Assembly (NCBI GenBank): GCA_965153455.1
Contig: OZ234495.1
Location: 16,426,875-16,490,874 of the forward strand
From: Sphagnum compactum
Taxonomy: Eukaryota > Bryophyta > Sphagnopsida > Sphagnales
DNA length: 64,000 nt
Direction of reading: 5' to 3'
The notes beneath the pieces are model-generated. The model saw only the letters and a program-made list of their open reading frames with translations, made no database searches and was not told where the DNA came from. Below are positions 1 through 10,866 of the stretch, in pieces. A program made the position numbers and the translations under genes. Positions within the stretch are counted from its first letter, which is position 1. Each line of letters starts with the position of its first letter.

Positions 1-1220
1 AAAAGTGACGTTTTCCTAGTTAAACTCCTAGAACTAGACAATTATTTGGAAAGTAAAACATTAAAAAACTCAAAACTATTCGGTTCTCTAAAATGGAAAT
101 ATTTTATTAATCGAAATTGTCCAATTTTTTCATTTAAAAAATTTTCTGTAAATTCAAAACTTGCAACTTTTACAGAAAAAAAAGAATTGCACAACACTAG
201 TTTTGACCATCAACCACTACCAAAATGGAATCATATGATTCAAAAAGTGGAAGATCCATGATAAAGTCCATGGAGATTGAAGATCATAGGAATGCAATGA
301 CTGGCAAAGACTAAAGGAATCCATATGGGTGGTGATGAACATTTTTTGATTACACACAAACATCACATGAGCCCATGAAATTCTTCATATATTTCCAAGG
401 ATGTGGCCACCAATAATTTCCAAAGACTAGCTCCATGGTCTTGTTAAATCCAAATTTGTATTTAATTAAAACATTATGCTTAGCTTGGAGTACTTGGAGT
501 TGACAGGGCCATTAAATGCATTCTATCCATCATGATATAACAAACCATTTTGAAACTTAAACTGGTTGTGATCACTAGAAAAATCTTAACCTTGACCTCA
601 ATTCTTCAATCGACTTTTGATGCCAATAGCAAAAGGATTTTTTTCCAAATATTCATGAATTTGACAAAGAAAATGTTTGTTATAATTTTTTTTTGTAATG
701 CTTGAAGTTAAAGATGTTTGGGCTTGTAGATGATATCATACTGTTGGTTATAGATTCATCTCCTTTTTTAGGTGCGAAGTACGAGTGACATGATAATGCG
801 TTTGGTTTCCCTTCTTGGTGCCTAGGATGATATGTGATCACAAACTATAATTAAGACAAAAATAATGCTCATCAAGCTTGGCGTTAATTCAAAACATGAA
901 CAATTATGAAATAGTAAATTTTTTGTGATTGGGATACACGATGATTTCATGTTAAACTCCTTCAAGTAAATGACGCCATTTTTCAAAACCATCCACAATA
1001 GCCAAATTTTTTTTTTATCATGAATCTCATAGTTTATTTCAATCGGAAAAAAATTATGAGAATGAAAATCAATAGGATGAAGAAGGTTGCAATTTCCAAG
1101 TTGTGAAAATGCAACACTTAATGCAAAGTTAGAAGTGTTATTCACTAAAATAAATGGTTTGGAAAGGTCTACATGAATTGAAAAATGGGGTAAACATGAA
1201 AAAACCTTCAAAGATTAAAA
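1..1220 (-). pseudogene. Decayed Ty3/gypsy retrotransposon pol (RNase H to integrase)
   Basis: Minus-strand reading shows pol pieces in the right order. From about 1211 downward comes the RT-linked RNase H start, with 'SKPFILVNNTSNFAL' and then 'EINYEIHDK'. Around 770-815 is the RNase H tail 'HQEGKPNALS'. Around 526-561 is the integrase N-terminal 'FQNGLLYHDG'. At about 348-425 is the zinc-binding segment with 'ELVFGNYWWP' and 'GSCDVC'. At about 208-285 is the integrase core opening 'SISMDF' and 'YDSILVVVD'. The pieces lie in several frames with stops and frameshifts, and the RNase H catalytic Asp region (normally T-D-A-S) reads N-N-T-S, so it is dead. The element runs off the left edge. Family assignment rests on motif order typical of plant gypsy elements; the lineage is not determined. 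Confidence 0.85.
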
Positions 1221-3297
1221 GGCAAATTCTACTTGCCTCAAAACAAAAGTTTAATCTTTTCAAATTAGGTGAGTGAGAGGGTTCACTATCATGAAATAAT
1301 GTGCAATGAAATGTCAATAAAAGTTGATGAATATAAAAAAAAATTAAACATCACGAATGAAAGTTGGGATAATCCAATTCACAATGGTTTGAAACTTTAC
1401 AAAGATTCATATGAATGCTATGATATAATACATTATGAATTTAAAATCTAACAAATTAATAACAAAAATTGTGCAAAATTCATTCATTCATAAATTGTAC
1501 ATTTTACATAATTCTTTCATTAGATATGAATTTCCATACCAATTTATTTACAATTATCCAAAACACTACCAATAACACCCTCATTAACAAAATGAATCAA
1601 ACCTAAACATACACTCTCGATTTTCAACCTTATTAAAAGGTAATAAGGGTCTCCAATAATTTTATAAAAAATACCCACAACAAAATAGTTTACTACTATA
1701 TACCTCCATTATAAAATATTGAAATACATTATTTCTATGATATTCTAATCATTCAAACCTAAGTCCATTACTTCCTAAACTCTAATTGTGGGCCCTATGA
1801 CCCACAAAATTATTAGGCAGGTATGAGATGAAATTTGCTTAAATAACAATTTGACCCACGTGACATATGACACATATCCTTATTGATGCTACACCCACCT
1901 GAAATATATATGGCACATACGTATCCTTTATTGAATAAACAACCATCCTTCGGCCCACAAAAAGATATTGGATGAATATAAAATCCTTATCAATTGGATG
2001 AATTTTTTTTGGGTGAGAAAGCGTGTACTTCACTCACTCCAAAGATTCCTCATCAGGAAGCCCCCAATGAAAGTAGGCGCACAGGAGGAGGAGGTGGACT
2101 AAGGAGGAGGCACGGACTACTACCTTGCCATGATACCCTCGCCACTTGACGGATGCCTTTCATGAAAACAAGAACTGAATTTCTTCGTAGCGGAGGAGAC
2201 ATAGGACGTGGTCCACTTGACACAAAATGAAAGATGGTCCGATGAAAATAGCACTGAATTTAGTCCTAATTCGAGACAGAGGCCCCTGGTTACATGTGTT
2301 GACACACAAAAGGAAGATGCTTGGATGAAAGTAGTACTGAATTTAGTCAATAGTTGGAGACAGCGGACACCAGCCCCTTGACTAATAAAACCATCATCAT
2401 CATCATCCACAAAGGTGGTTTTTTTGGGTGAAAATTGCAACACCTGGCTGGAGCCCACAAGAAGATTTCTAGACTCTTCAACAAACAAACTTCAATTTCT
2501 AGACTCTTCAACAAACAAACTTCAACTTCTTACGACATCTTCTTATAAATTTTTGTCTGCATTATGATTTTTCCTGTGATCCTCCCTTGGATCATTTCTG
2601 CAAGTGGGGCGGAGAACAAGGGAATGGGTTGCCACCGACAAAATCAGTTCATGAATGATGACGCAGTTATCAAGTTTAATTCTGACGAAATTCTGACCTC
2701 ATCCCTTGTTTGTTGCAATATGGGAATTATGCCCTTGGCCGTTTTTTTAACACTAGGAGAAGCCAGATTTACTTACAAAGCTGAATTTCCATCACAGGAG
2801 GTTAGAGGGAGTGTTCCAGTTCTTCATCAGGTGTTGTGTATTTCCAGAGGGAGGGGGGGTGGGATTTCCAGTTCTTCATTGGCTGTTTGAAGAAATTATC
2901 CTCACTTCATGAATTCATGGGGCAATTCACGAGTGCTGTGCTTCATCAGGCAGGTATTATGTAAAGTAACTCTCCCCGCTTCGAGGGAGGGAATTACCCT
3001 CCACTAATATCTCTCTCAATACTCAGTATGAGTGAAATTTCAGAGGACAAGAAGGGCATTAGCGTGCACAAATATCTCACTCACTCCGTGTGAGTGAAAG
3101 AAATTTCAGAGAACAACAACACTGCTTCTCACCGCCTGACCATGCAACACTGCTGGCAGGCAGTTGAGGAGGAGTTGAGTTGTTCCCAAAGTGGATGGAA
3201 ACTTGAAGAAGCAAAGTCATGCCCCCCTTGTACTGCCAGTTGTCTCGGCTCCTCCGTCCTAATTGACTGAAGAGCATTTGACTGCCTAGCTGAAGGC
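1221..3297. other. AT-rich spacer, no supported gene
   Basis: AT-rich up to about 2030, then more balanced sequence with loosely repeated segments of about 90 bp (2150-2400), each carrying an 'ACTGAATTT' core. An open minus-strand frame at 2120-2488 has no recognisable domain, and its Asp run is just a CAT repeat. Short duplicated segments occur at 3006-3120, each with 'GTGAAATTTCAGAG' or a near match. No protein family was recognised. Confidence 0.5.
2465..2524. repeat. Perfect 2 x 30 bp tandem duplication
   Basis: Two identical adjacent 30-bp units beginning 'ATTTCTAGACTCTTCAAC'. The perfect identity implies a recent duplication. Confidence 0.95.
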
Positions 3298-3685
3298 CAC
3301 AGTGAACCAGCACCCACCAGTGCACCATCCATTGGATGCATGCCTGTTATTACTCAGTTATGGATGAACCTCAAATGAGTTAGTATATGGTTTCACCTTG
3401 GTAACCAATTACGTAAGAAATAGGTCTCATATATTATAGGTAGATAGGTAAGAAAACAGATAACTACTAGATAAGTAGATAGTTTATACATAGGTAAAGC
3501 CTGTTTTTACTACCTACCTACTAACAACCTGCTAGTGGGTTGTTCGTAAGTAGGCAGTAAAAAAAAAAGCAACTGAGCTAAACCACCATGGTTAGCTAGG
3601 AAACTGGAACCCAACAGAAAACTGTCGCCTGACTACTCACCACCCATATCCTTCAGGGTGTGCTGGTGGGTGCTGGTTCACTGTG
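3298..3685 (+). mobile_element. TIR element (MITE-like), family A, copy 1, full length
   Basis: Bounded by perfect 23-bp terminal inverted repeats (3298-3320 and 3663-3685) starting CACAGTGAACCAGCACC and ending in its reverse complement. The ~390-bp interior has no coding capacity. It has a characteristic middle of TAGGTAGGTA-type tetranucleotide runs, then an A-run, 'GCAACTGAGCTAA' and 'CCATGGTTAGCT'. A similar element occurs at 9322-9696 and in reverse at 63117-63513. No clear target-site duplication is visible, so the superfamily is open; CACTA-like or hAT-like are possible. Confidence 0.9.
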
Positions 3686-6600
3686 GCCCCCTCGCCAAAC
3701 AACATTTCTTGTTTAGGACGGAACAACTTATGCTTTGTGCCACCCATATTTTGGTCGGTAAGTGAGTTGATGTACAAAGCTGGAGTGCACATGTTGTCTT
3801 GCTAGGGGTCAGCTAAAGAAAATGTGAATAAGTGATTTTGTATCAAACTTGCATCAAAACTGAGATGTGGGTGAGATGGCCCCCACAAAAAAACATATTA
3901 CGAGAAAGATCTCATTTACCTCTCCTATTGATTAGATGACGTGCCTCCCAAGTTCAATTCTTTTATTTTGTTTGCAACAAGCCAATTTGATTGGCCCATC
4001 ACTCAAAAAAAAAGAAACTACATAGGCTCCCCGCCCAAAATAGAAGGTTCTATTTTGAAGTAAAGAGTTCCTCCCCTTTGGCCCACCTCTCTAAGTGAAA
4101 GAACGACGACATTTGCCAAAGCATATGGGATAAAAATGAGGTGCTATGGAGAACATGTTGGGGAACACATAAGGAACTTGAGGAACATTTTGAGAACTTG
4201 ATTGGACCCATTGGGAACTTGAAGGTAACACAAAGGGAACACATCAGGAACCAGGGATTTAGGAAAACAAAAATTCTCCCCCACCCCAACTTAAAAGGAC
4301 AAAAAAAGCAAGGCACCTTGAGTGCATGCTTGGGCTTCCAATTGGCTGCACGAATTTTCTCTTCCCAAAAGAGTTCATCACCATTTTCAGCCTGGGCTAA
4401 TACTCCTGCAAAGAACACCCTACCTATTGTACCATATTAACCTTCTCAAGATACTTCTCTACGTCTCGTTTTCAACCAGTACAGAGCCCTCTCCTGATAT
4501 GTTTGTTTGCTGAATTTTATCTCTATTGCACTTTATCCATTAACTAACCCTACAGACTGGGGGAATTGGGCCCCAGTTTGGCCAAAACTGGGGACGAAAT
4601 AAAAAAAGTCAGGAGTCAAAGAGTATAGAGGAATAAAATCAGTGGGGGTCCAAAGTGGTTTTCTCACCTCAATTTGGTCCTCACAAGAGTTTCAACCCCA
4701 GTTTTGGATTTGACCTACCTTGCCCTTCAATGCTGCTGCTGCTGCTGCTGATATTCATCATTGAATCAAGTCTTGTCAGAATAATATCCTGCAAATCTTG
4801 TGAATTGATACCCAGTTTCATTAAATGCTACCCAAATTCGCCCACTTTACAGCTACTCTCAAATTGGGGATGAAACATAGATCACATGGTCGAACTAAGG
4901 TCCAAATACAGGGTGACTTTAAGAATAATTATATTTAAAATTATTAAATATTAATTATTAACCCATGAAATTAATTATACTTGCCACAAGCCTAGCTAAG
5001 CCTCTTGGGTGGCTTTCCTGGCAGTCAAGTCCCGTCTGACTAAATTGGTCTGCCCTTAGTTTTAGGGGTTAAGCTTTTCTTAATTGTGACCTTTGGGTTT
5101 GCTGAATAAGATTTAAGACGTTGTCATGTTTAGTGTGGCAATCACAGCACGCCTAACAGAATGTCACTCAAATAAAGCCTTGCCTTTTCTTTTGTTTTGC
5201 TGCATGGATAGCCACTTTTCATTGGAGAGCTGCGCCTTTGGGCTTGAAAAATCTATAGTTAATTAATCTTAAAAACACATATGTGAGGAACTCTGTAAGT
5301 AAGTTATGAGAACACATGATCCCACAAATGAGGATAACAAATGTCTATCGGTGATGATTCAGAAATCAGAGTTCACAGATCTTAATTCGTCAATGGTTTA
5401 TCTGTAAAGCTCGGAGATGGCTGTGAGCACAGCTGGCTGGAATATATGTAATAAAAAGGTGATGTTAGGGCAGAATTTGTGATGACAATAGCGTCATGGA
5501 GAGAGACCCTTACTTTGAATAAAGTCAAGTTGATCAAATGTCCATGCATGTGGCCTCTTGTACAACTGACATTTTGGGCTTGAATAAGAAGTAGAAACTT
5601 CTCCATGAGTTGAGGTAAGCCTCTTCGTGGGGTTAATGTTTTCAAGCTGTGTAATGACCAGTGTTGGGCATTAAGTGTCAATCGTTGTATATAAGACATG
5701 TAAATCTTGTCTAAGTGTAAATCATTTACACTTACACATTTGAACTTTTTACATTCACACAGACTTGTGTAAATGTTTTGAGGACGTGTAAGTGTATATC
5801 TTAAAGTCTTTTTTAAAAAAAAGTCATCCTATCTTTTCGGCCTCCTTTCACCCCAAACACCTTTTTTAGAGTTATTACCATACTATCTATGCTTCTTTGT
5901 ATGGGATTTATTTTAGGAGAAAGAAAATCACTAAGAAGGAAAGGTGTAGGTACCGTGTAACTAAGCCTTGTTAAAATCTATCCAAAAGTCCTAATGTGAG
6001 GGGGAAATAAGAACCTATACAGGATAGGTTACAAAAGTGGAGCCTTGGTAGCTCAGTTGTGGTTCATCCATAACTCAGTGGATGGTGCCAGGAGTGAGTG
6101 GGAGGTGTGCTGGTTGAACGCTGGGTCACATCCATCCATACTGGGATGCATCCATCCATGTGCATGAAAGACTTTAGTCGATTGTCTAGACTTTTAGAAC
6201 ACACAGTCATATATAATCTTACACTAACCACTTGCATGTGTGATCTGGTGTGTGTGTCACCAAAAGGAAGGGAAGCAATTTGTTTCCAACCGTAAAGCCT
6301 CATCAATAAAAGCAACTGAGCATCAAACTGTAAAAACCAGCAAGTTTTCATATCAAAAATGTTAGCAAGGACATCATATGAAACTCATTTCTTAATTGAA
6401 ATCTGTGGTATGGGTTATAAGGGATCTGCACACTCCAATTTCACTCTCAACGAGTCCAACTAGTCATCTATGTGGCAATTACAGAAATGACATAACATTT
6501 CTAACTTCCATGGACCACTTCCCTAGAAGTACAAGATGCAACATTTCCCAAGGCACATTTGGGCTCAGAAAGTTTGGACAACAAAAGAACAATGAACTCA

Positions 6601-9042
6601 AATGGACCATCAACAGGAATTCCCTAGATTGCTCTGCAAAACCAATGGTTTTCTCTCCAATCTCCCATACCAGTAGGTACTCTCTTTCAGAATCTCAAAA
6701 CCATCTTTCCACCCACAGATATTACCACAATCACAGTCAAATCTGAATCTGGATTGCCACCATGATCACCCACAAAATCTTTAGTGTGTTTCATCATCTC
6801 CATTAATCTGATCCCTAATCATTACTTCTACACCTAAGTGCATGCTTTGAAACTTGTGACATAGCGAAATTGAACAACTCCAAAGGGAAAACAACACTTA
6901 TTCATAGTTGAGCATTCTTCCCAAACTACGTATTCAAAGTCCACAAAACCACTCGTCGATCTCTATGACAAAGAAAGCCAAACAATGCAACCAAAAAGAA
7001 AACACTTATCTCTGTCATTCCATCTACAATGCATCAAGAATGCCATATTTATATAGCGAACTCCAAAGCTTCATAATTCGCATCAACTCAACACACATCC
7101 AACATCAAGAACAAGAAAACACCACCCAATGTCAAACGTCATTGAAACCAAAAGTTCCCATAACAACACCATCTCCCATAACCTCCAAGAAAACTTTTTA
7201 AAAATACAAAGTTAACCATCCACAAGACCTTCCTCCCAATATCATCAATTGCCAAAAGTTTGTCACTTTCTAGCTTTTGACAGTTGATGTGATTATGTCA
7301 TCCATCTAGGGTTTTATCAACCCTAATTTTGTGTCAGATGTGATCTTCTTGAGATCATATATCATTGAAAAACATGAAACATGTAAGTGCGATTGTAAAA
7401 CTATGTAAATTAATTTTGTGTTGTGTAAAATTGTGTAAATGTAAAAATAAACACATTTACATGATTATACATAACCATGAAAAATAGTGTAAGCGTAAAA
7501 CAATACACTTGATCATGTCAAAGTAGTGTAAATGTAAAAAATGTGATTTTTATATGAAAGAAATCATAAAAAAATTGTGATGGGTCAACAAAATGGCCCA
7601 TTGCAAAAAAAGTCAAAACATGCACGCACAACTAATTAATAGAGTTATTTTTAAAATTAAAAAAACATAATGCTAGAACCTTGAGTTTGGTTATAAAGAG
7701 GTGAAGATTCAAAAAAATAACACTTAAACAATAATAAACATTCAAGGTCGGGTTGAAACTCAAAAAACCATCAATTCTTGTGATAAACTGAGAATCCCTA
7801 GACAAATTTAGCATTTATAACTGTGTATTCTAGTGGACAACAAAAGATGATGAAACCTTACAAAACTTTATTAAAACACCCACTAAAAGAGAGGAATTTT
7901 TTAAGATCATTGCTTATAACTGGCAACCTAGGCAGCACCTCTGTTGAAAATTTAAATATGTTAATTAATTAATTAATTAATTCTCTCAAAAGTGACGATT
8001 TTTTTAATTTTGAAAAAAATGCAAATCATAGAACATTTTTTTGGGAATTTTCATTAATTTTTTATGCACTTTAAGTTTTAAAGTATCCCCTAACTTGGGA
8101 TGCAAAAAAAGAAGAAAAAAAAAACCCAATGAAAATTCAATAACCAGGTTTTGAGAATCAAATGTGAAAACTGATTGTTATTACATTTGTGAAAATCAAC
8201 ATATTTGAAACCAACTAACTTAGAATTTTTAAGAAAATTGATACCCAACTAAGTTCTCAGCAAGTTTTTAAGAAAATCAAAACCAGACAATTCTACACAA
8301 AATGTGAGAACCGCCCGACATTGTTCACTACTCCTACATGTACTCTAATTATTCTTGAACCTTGTGCATTAAATGCTGAGTTTCATGCTCAGATTGAATA
8401 ATTTTTTCTTAACACAGAAGAATCAGCCCGAACTGTGTTTGAGGAAGGAGACCAGGCAAGATTGGCTTACTATGACCTTTTCACTAGCATGTTCGAATTG
8501 AACTGGCTAAATTAGGGGTTGATTCCAAGGCAGAATCGGGCCATACTGGTTTTGGGCCTTGAGGAGGAACACACATGCCAGAACTGGCCTTCTCGGAGAT
8601 GTTCACCGGAATGTTCATGTTCACTGGAATGTTCGAATCAAACAGACGTGCTAAATTTTTGTTCCTGTGCAAGTGGGCTGTGAAGAAGGTGGGGGGAAGG
8701 GGGGGAACCTGAGTGACCCTGACGTGCAAGTTGCAACAACAAGAAGTTGCCAATGCATTTACCCCCCCCCCCCCCCTTGCCCCTGTATATGTATAGCCAC
8801 TACACGCTTCCAAGAGGAAAGAAACAACACTCCAAGAAAAGGAAACCCTTTGTCTTAAAAATAAAAATTTCTTATGGAAGAATGTTGTCGGTTGCTTGCC
8901 TACATAATGTCTCGGGTAGGTGCATAGTTTTTCAAAATGCCTGGTTTCATTTTTATTATTTTCCTTGGATACCTGACCGGGTATCCTCTGAGTATCACAG
9001 GAATTAATTTCTTTCGACACAAGTCTTGACACTCAATAAAGC
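3686..9042. other. Gene-poor spacer
   Basis: About 5.3 kb with no recognisable gene. It holds a GAAC-rich stretch (4150-4260), a short CTG run (4733-4750), AT-rich spacer (7300-8300), an AATT tetranucleotide run (7960-7982), a poly-C tract (8762-8776) and a fragment of TIR family A at 6047-6110. Open frames at 6396-6746 and 6908-7201 are lysine/serine/asparagine-rich translations of AT-rich DNA without domains. Confidence 0.5.
6047..6110 (-). mobile_element. TIR family A, terminal fragment
   Basis: Contains 'CTCAGTTGTGGTTCATCC', 'GTGGATGGTGC' and 'TGCTGGTTGAAC'. These match, in the same order, the right end of the reverse-oriented full copy at 63117-63513. The terminal repeat is mutated and the other end is missing. 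Confidence 0.6.
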
Positions 9043-9139
9043 AAGCCCTTGGCCGCAAGCTTTACCAGAATGGGGGGGCCTGCAGTTGACCCCTCCTCAT
9101 GATGGCCCTTATTCTGGTAAAGCCTGTGGCTAAGGGCTT
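9043..9139. repeat. 29-bp inverted repeat / hairpin
   Basis: Arms 9043-9071 and 9111-9139 are near-perfect inverted repeats (about 26 of 29 positions pair), starting AAGCCCTTGGCC and ending TACCAGAAT. They surround a 39-bp G/C-rich loop. The whole could fold as a stem-loop or be a tiny fold-back element. No coding potential. Confidence 0.85.
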
Positions 9140-9149
9140 TACCCTACAC

Positions 9150-9272
9150 TTGAAGTTAGTTGTGTATTTTTAGCACCCAAGTTGGGAACAAAATCAGACC
9201 ATTTCTTAGTTGAAGTTAGTTGTGTATTTTTAGCACCACCCAAGTTGGGAACAAAATCAGACCATTTTTTAG
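9150..9272. repeat. 60-bp tandem duplication
   Basis: Two adjacent copies (60 and 63 bp) of a unit beginning 'TTGAAGTTAGTTGTGTATTT'. They differ by a 3-bp ACC insertion and one base. A truncated third start follows at 9273. Confidence 0.9.
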
Positions 9273-9321
9273 TTGAAGTTTGAACTTGGCTGTAAGGGGA
9301 GGGAGGAGCCATTTTGTTAAC

Positions 9322-9696
9322 TGGTGTGAACCACCGACCAGTGCACCATCCATTGCATCATGCCTGTAATAACTCACTCGTGGATGAACCCTCAACTGAG
9401 TTAATATCTGGTTTCAGCTTCGTAACCCATTCTGAAAAACATTAGTCCCTAAATAGGCAGGAAAATAAGTGACTAGGAATTAGCTAAGTAGATGGATTAT
9501 ACATAGATCGAGGGCTATCTTTACTGCTAGCCTATTAACAACTGGGATGTTATTAGTAGGTAGTAAAAAAAAAAAAGAGCAACTGAGCTAACTAACCACC
9601 ATGATTAGCTGAGGAACTACCCAACAGAAAACTGTTTCTTGACCACTTATCATCCCTTCTTCATGATGATGCACTGGTGGGTGCTGGTTCACTGTG
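9322..9696 (+). mobile_element. TIR family A, copy 2, nearly full length
   Basis: Same layout and orientation as the copy at 3298-3685: left end with 'CCAGTGCACCATCCATTG', TAGGTAG-like middle, A-run, 'GCAACTGAGCTAA', 'CCATGATTAGCTGAGG', and right end 'CTGGTGGGTGCTGGTTCACTGTG'-type (9674-9696; quoted as type only). The left terminal repeat is eroded while the right one is intact, so this copy is older. Confidence 0.85.
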
Positions 9697-10730
9697 ACTT
9701 TTAGAACTTCATGGAACGTTTCTTATTTTAACTACTAGTTTGAACCCCGCGCCTAATGCACAGGTATGTTATTTCAACAATGTTTGGTTCATGTTTTAGT
9801 TTTTTTTTACGGGACGGATGACGAGATGGATGATGGACGGATGGATGGAAAGCTTCATTTCATCCCGACGTCTTTTAATATATGTAATTGTTGGCTTGAA
9901 CTACTAGTAGTTGGGTGGCTATCAACTCTGTACTTTTGATATTGAGATCAATATAACTCTGGTACTGGTATTACTTCACGTCCTGTTAGTCCCTACCAGG
10001 CAGGTACTGGTCCCGCGTATGACGTTTTGCCTCAGGGTCGTCACACGAGTCTGGTAGGTTCTTTGAAACCAGAGCCAGTACCAGTCTATACTCCAGCCTG
10101 GTACCTGCCCAACACTAGCTTGAACTTACCCGCGATAAGATGGTAGAGAGCCCTTTTGGCGATGGTAGCAATGCTTGTTTTTATTGGTGTTTTTCCTGAT
10201 GGTCTACTGCGATAGTGATGGTGTCGTGAAGTCAAGTGCCAGCGTGCTTACGGTTCTGTTTGCTTTGTAGCAAGGAATTTGTTGGCTTCGATTGTTCGAT
10301 ACTCGTAAAACAGTCATCATCTGTGCTACAGAAGTAAAGTCCGACTTTATTTGCTTGTTTGTTTTTTTTTTTTGTTGTTGTTGGAGGATCTTATTACAGT
10401 TTGTAGTACAGTTTGAGCTTTGGGAAATAGGTAGTAGAGGTTTCTGCAAGCGGTGTTATTAGGGTTGCAGCGGCGTTGCTGTTTGCTGTAAAGTCAGTCT
10501 TTTTTGCCAAGGTTGTCTGGAGATAGTACATATGCGCTAAGGTCAGGAAGGAAGCGCCTTGGAGTAAAGACCGAAGATTGGGAAAAAAAGAAGGATTACG
10601 GTAGCCGCGGAAACTTCGGCTTGAAGCGGACTTCGGGGATCGGTAAGGATCGAAAATCCGTTGGGGGACTGTGGAGGCGAAGGGAGGCAAATGTAAGGTT
10701 TTCTTTTTTCTCGTAGAATTGCAGATCAGT

Positions 10731-10731
<1 letters not shown>
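9697..10731. other. Spacer and probable 5' flank of the bZIP gene
   Basis: Contains a ~150-bp segment (9960-10115) built from CTGGTA/TACCAG palindromic pieces, including 'GGTTCTTTGAAACCAG', which recurs at 53249-53480. From about 10200 the base composition rises toward that of the gene, suggesting promoter and 5' leader. No promoter element was confidently identified. Confidence 0.45.

Positions 10732-10811
<80 letters not shown>
10732..10811. repeat. (GA)n-(GT)n compound microsatellite
   Basis: About 24 GA units followed by about 15 GT units, 55 bp before the proposed bZIP start codon. It probably lies in the promoter or 5' UTR. GAGA tracts are common near plant transcription starts. Confidence 0.95.
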
Positions 10812-10813
<2 letters not shown>

Positions 10814-10866
10814 GAGAATAGAGGGAGAGGTTATTTGAGGGGCGGAGATTATTGAGAGTTGAGAGT

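Noticed and set aside
2120-2488. 122-codon minus-strand ORF with an Asp run
   Set aside because: The Asp run is a CAT repeat; the rest follows a decayed ~90-bp repeat with no conserved domain.
10732-10811. Functional GAGA regulatory element
   Set aside because: Position is suggestive, but a plain dinucleotide microsatellite cannot be called functional from sequence alone.
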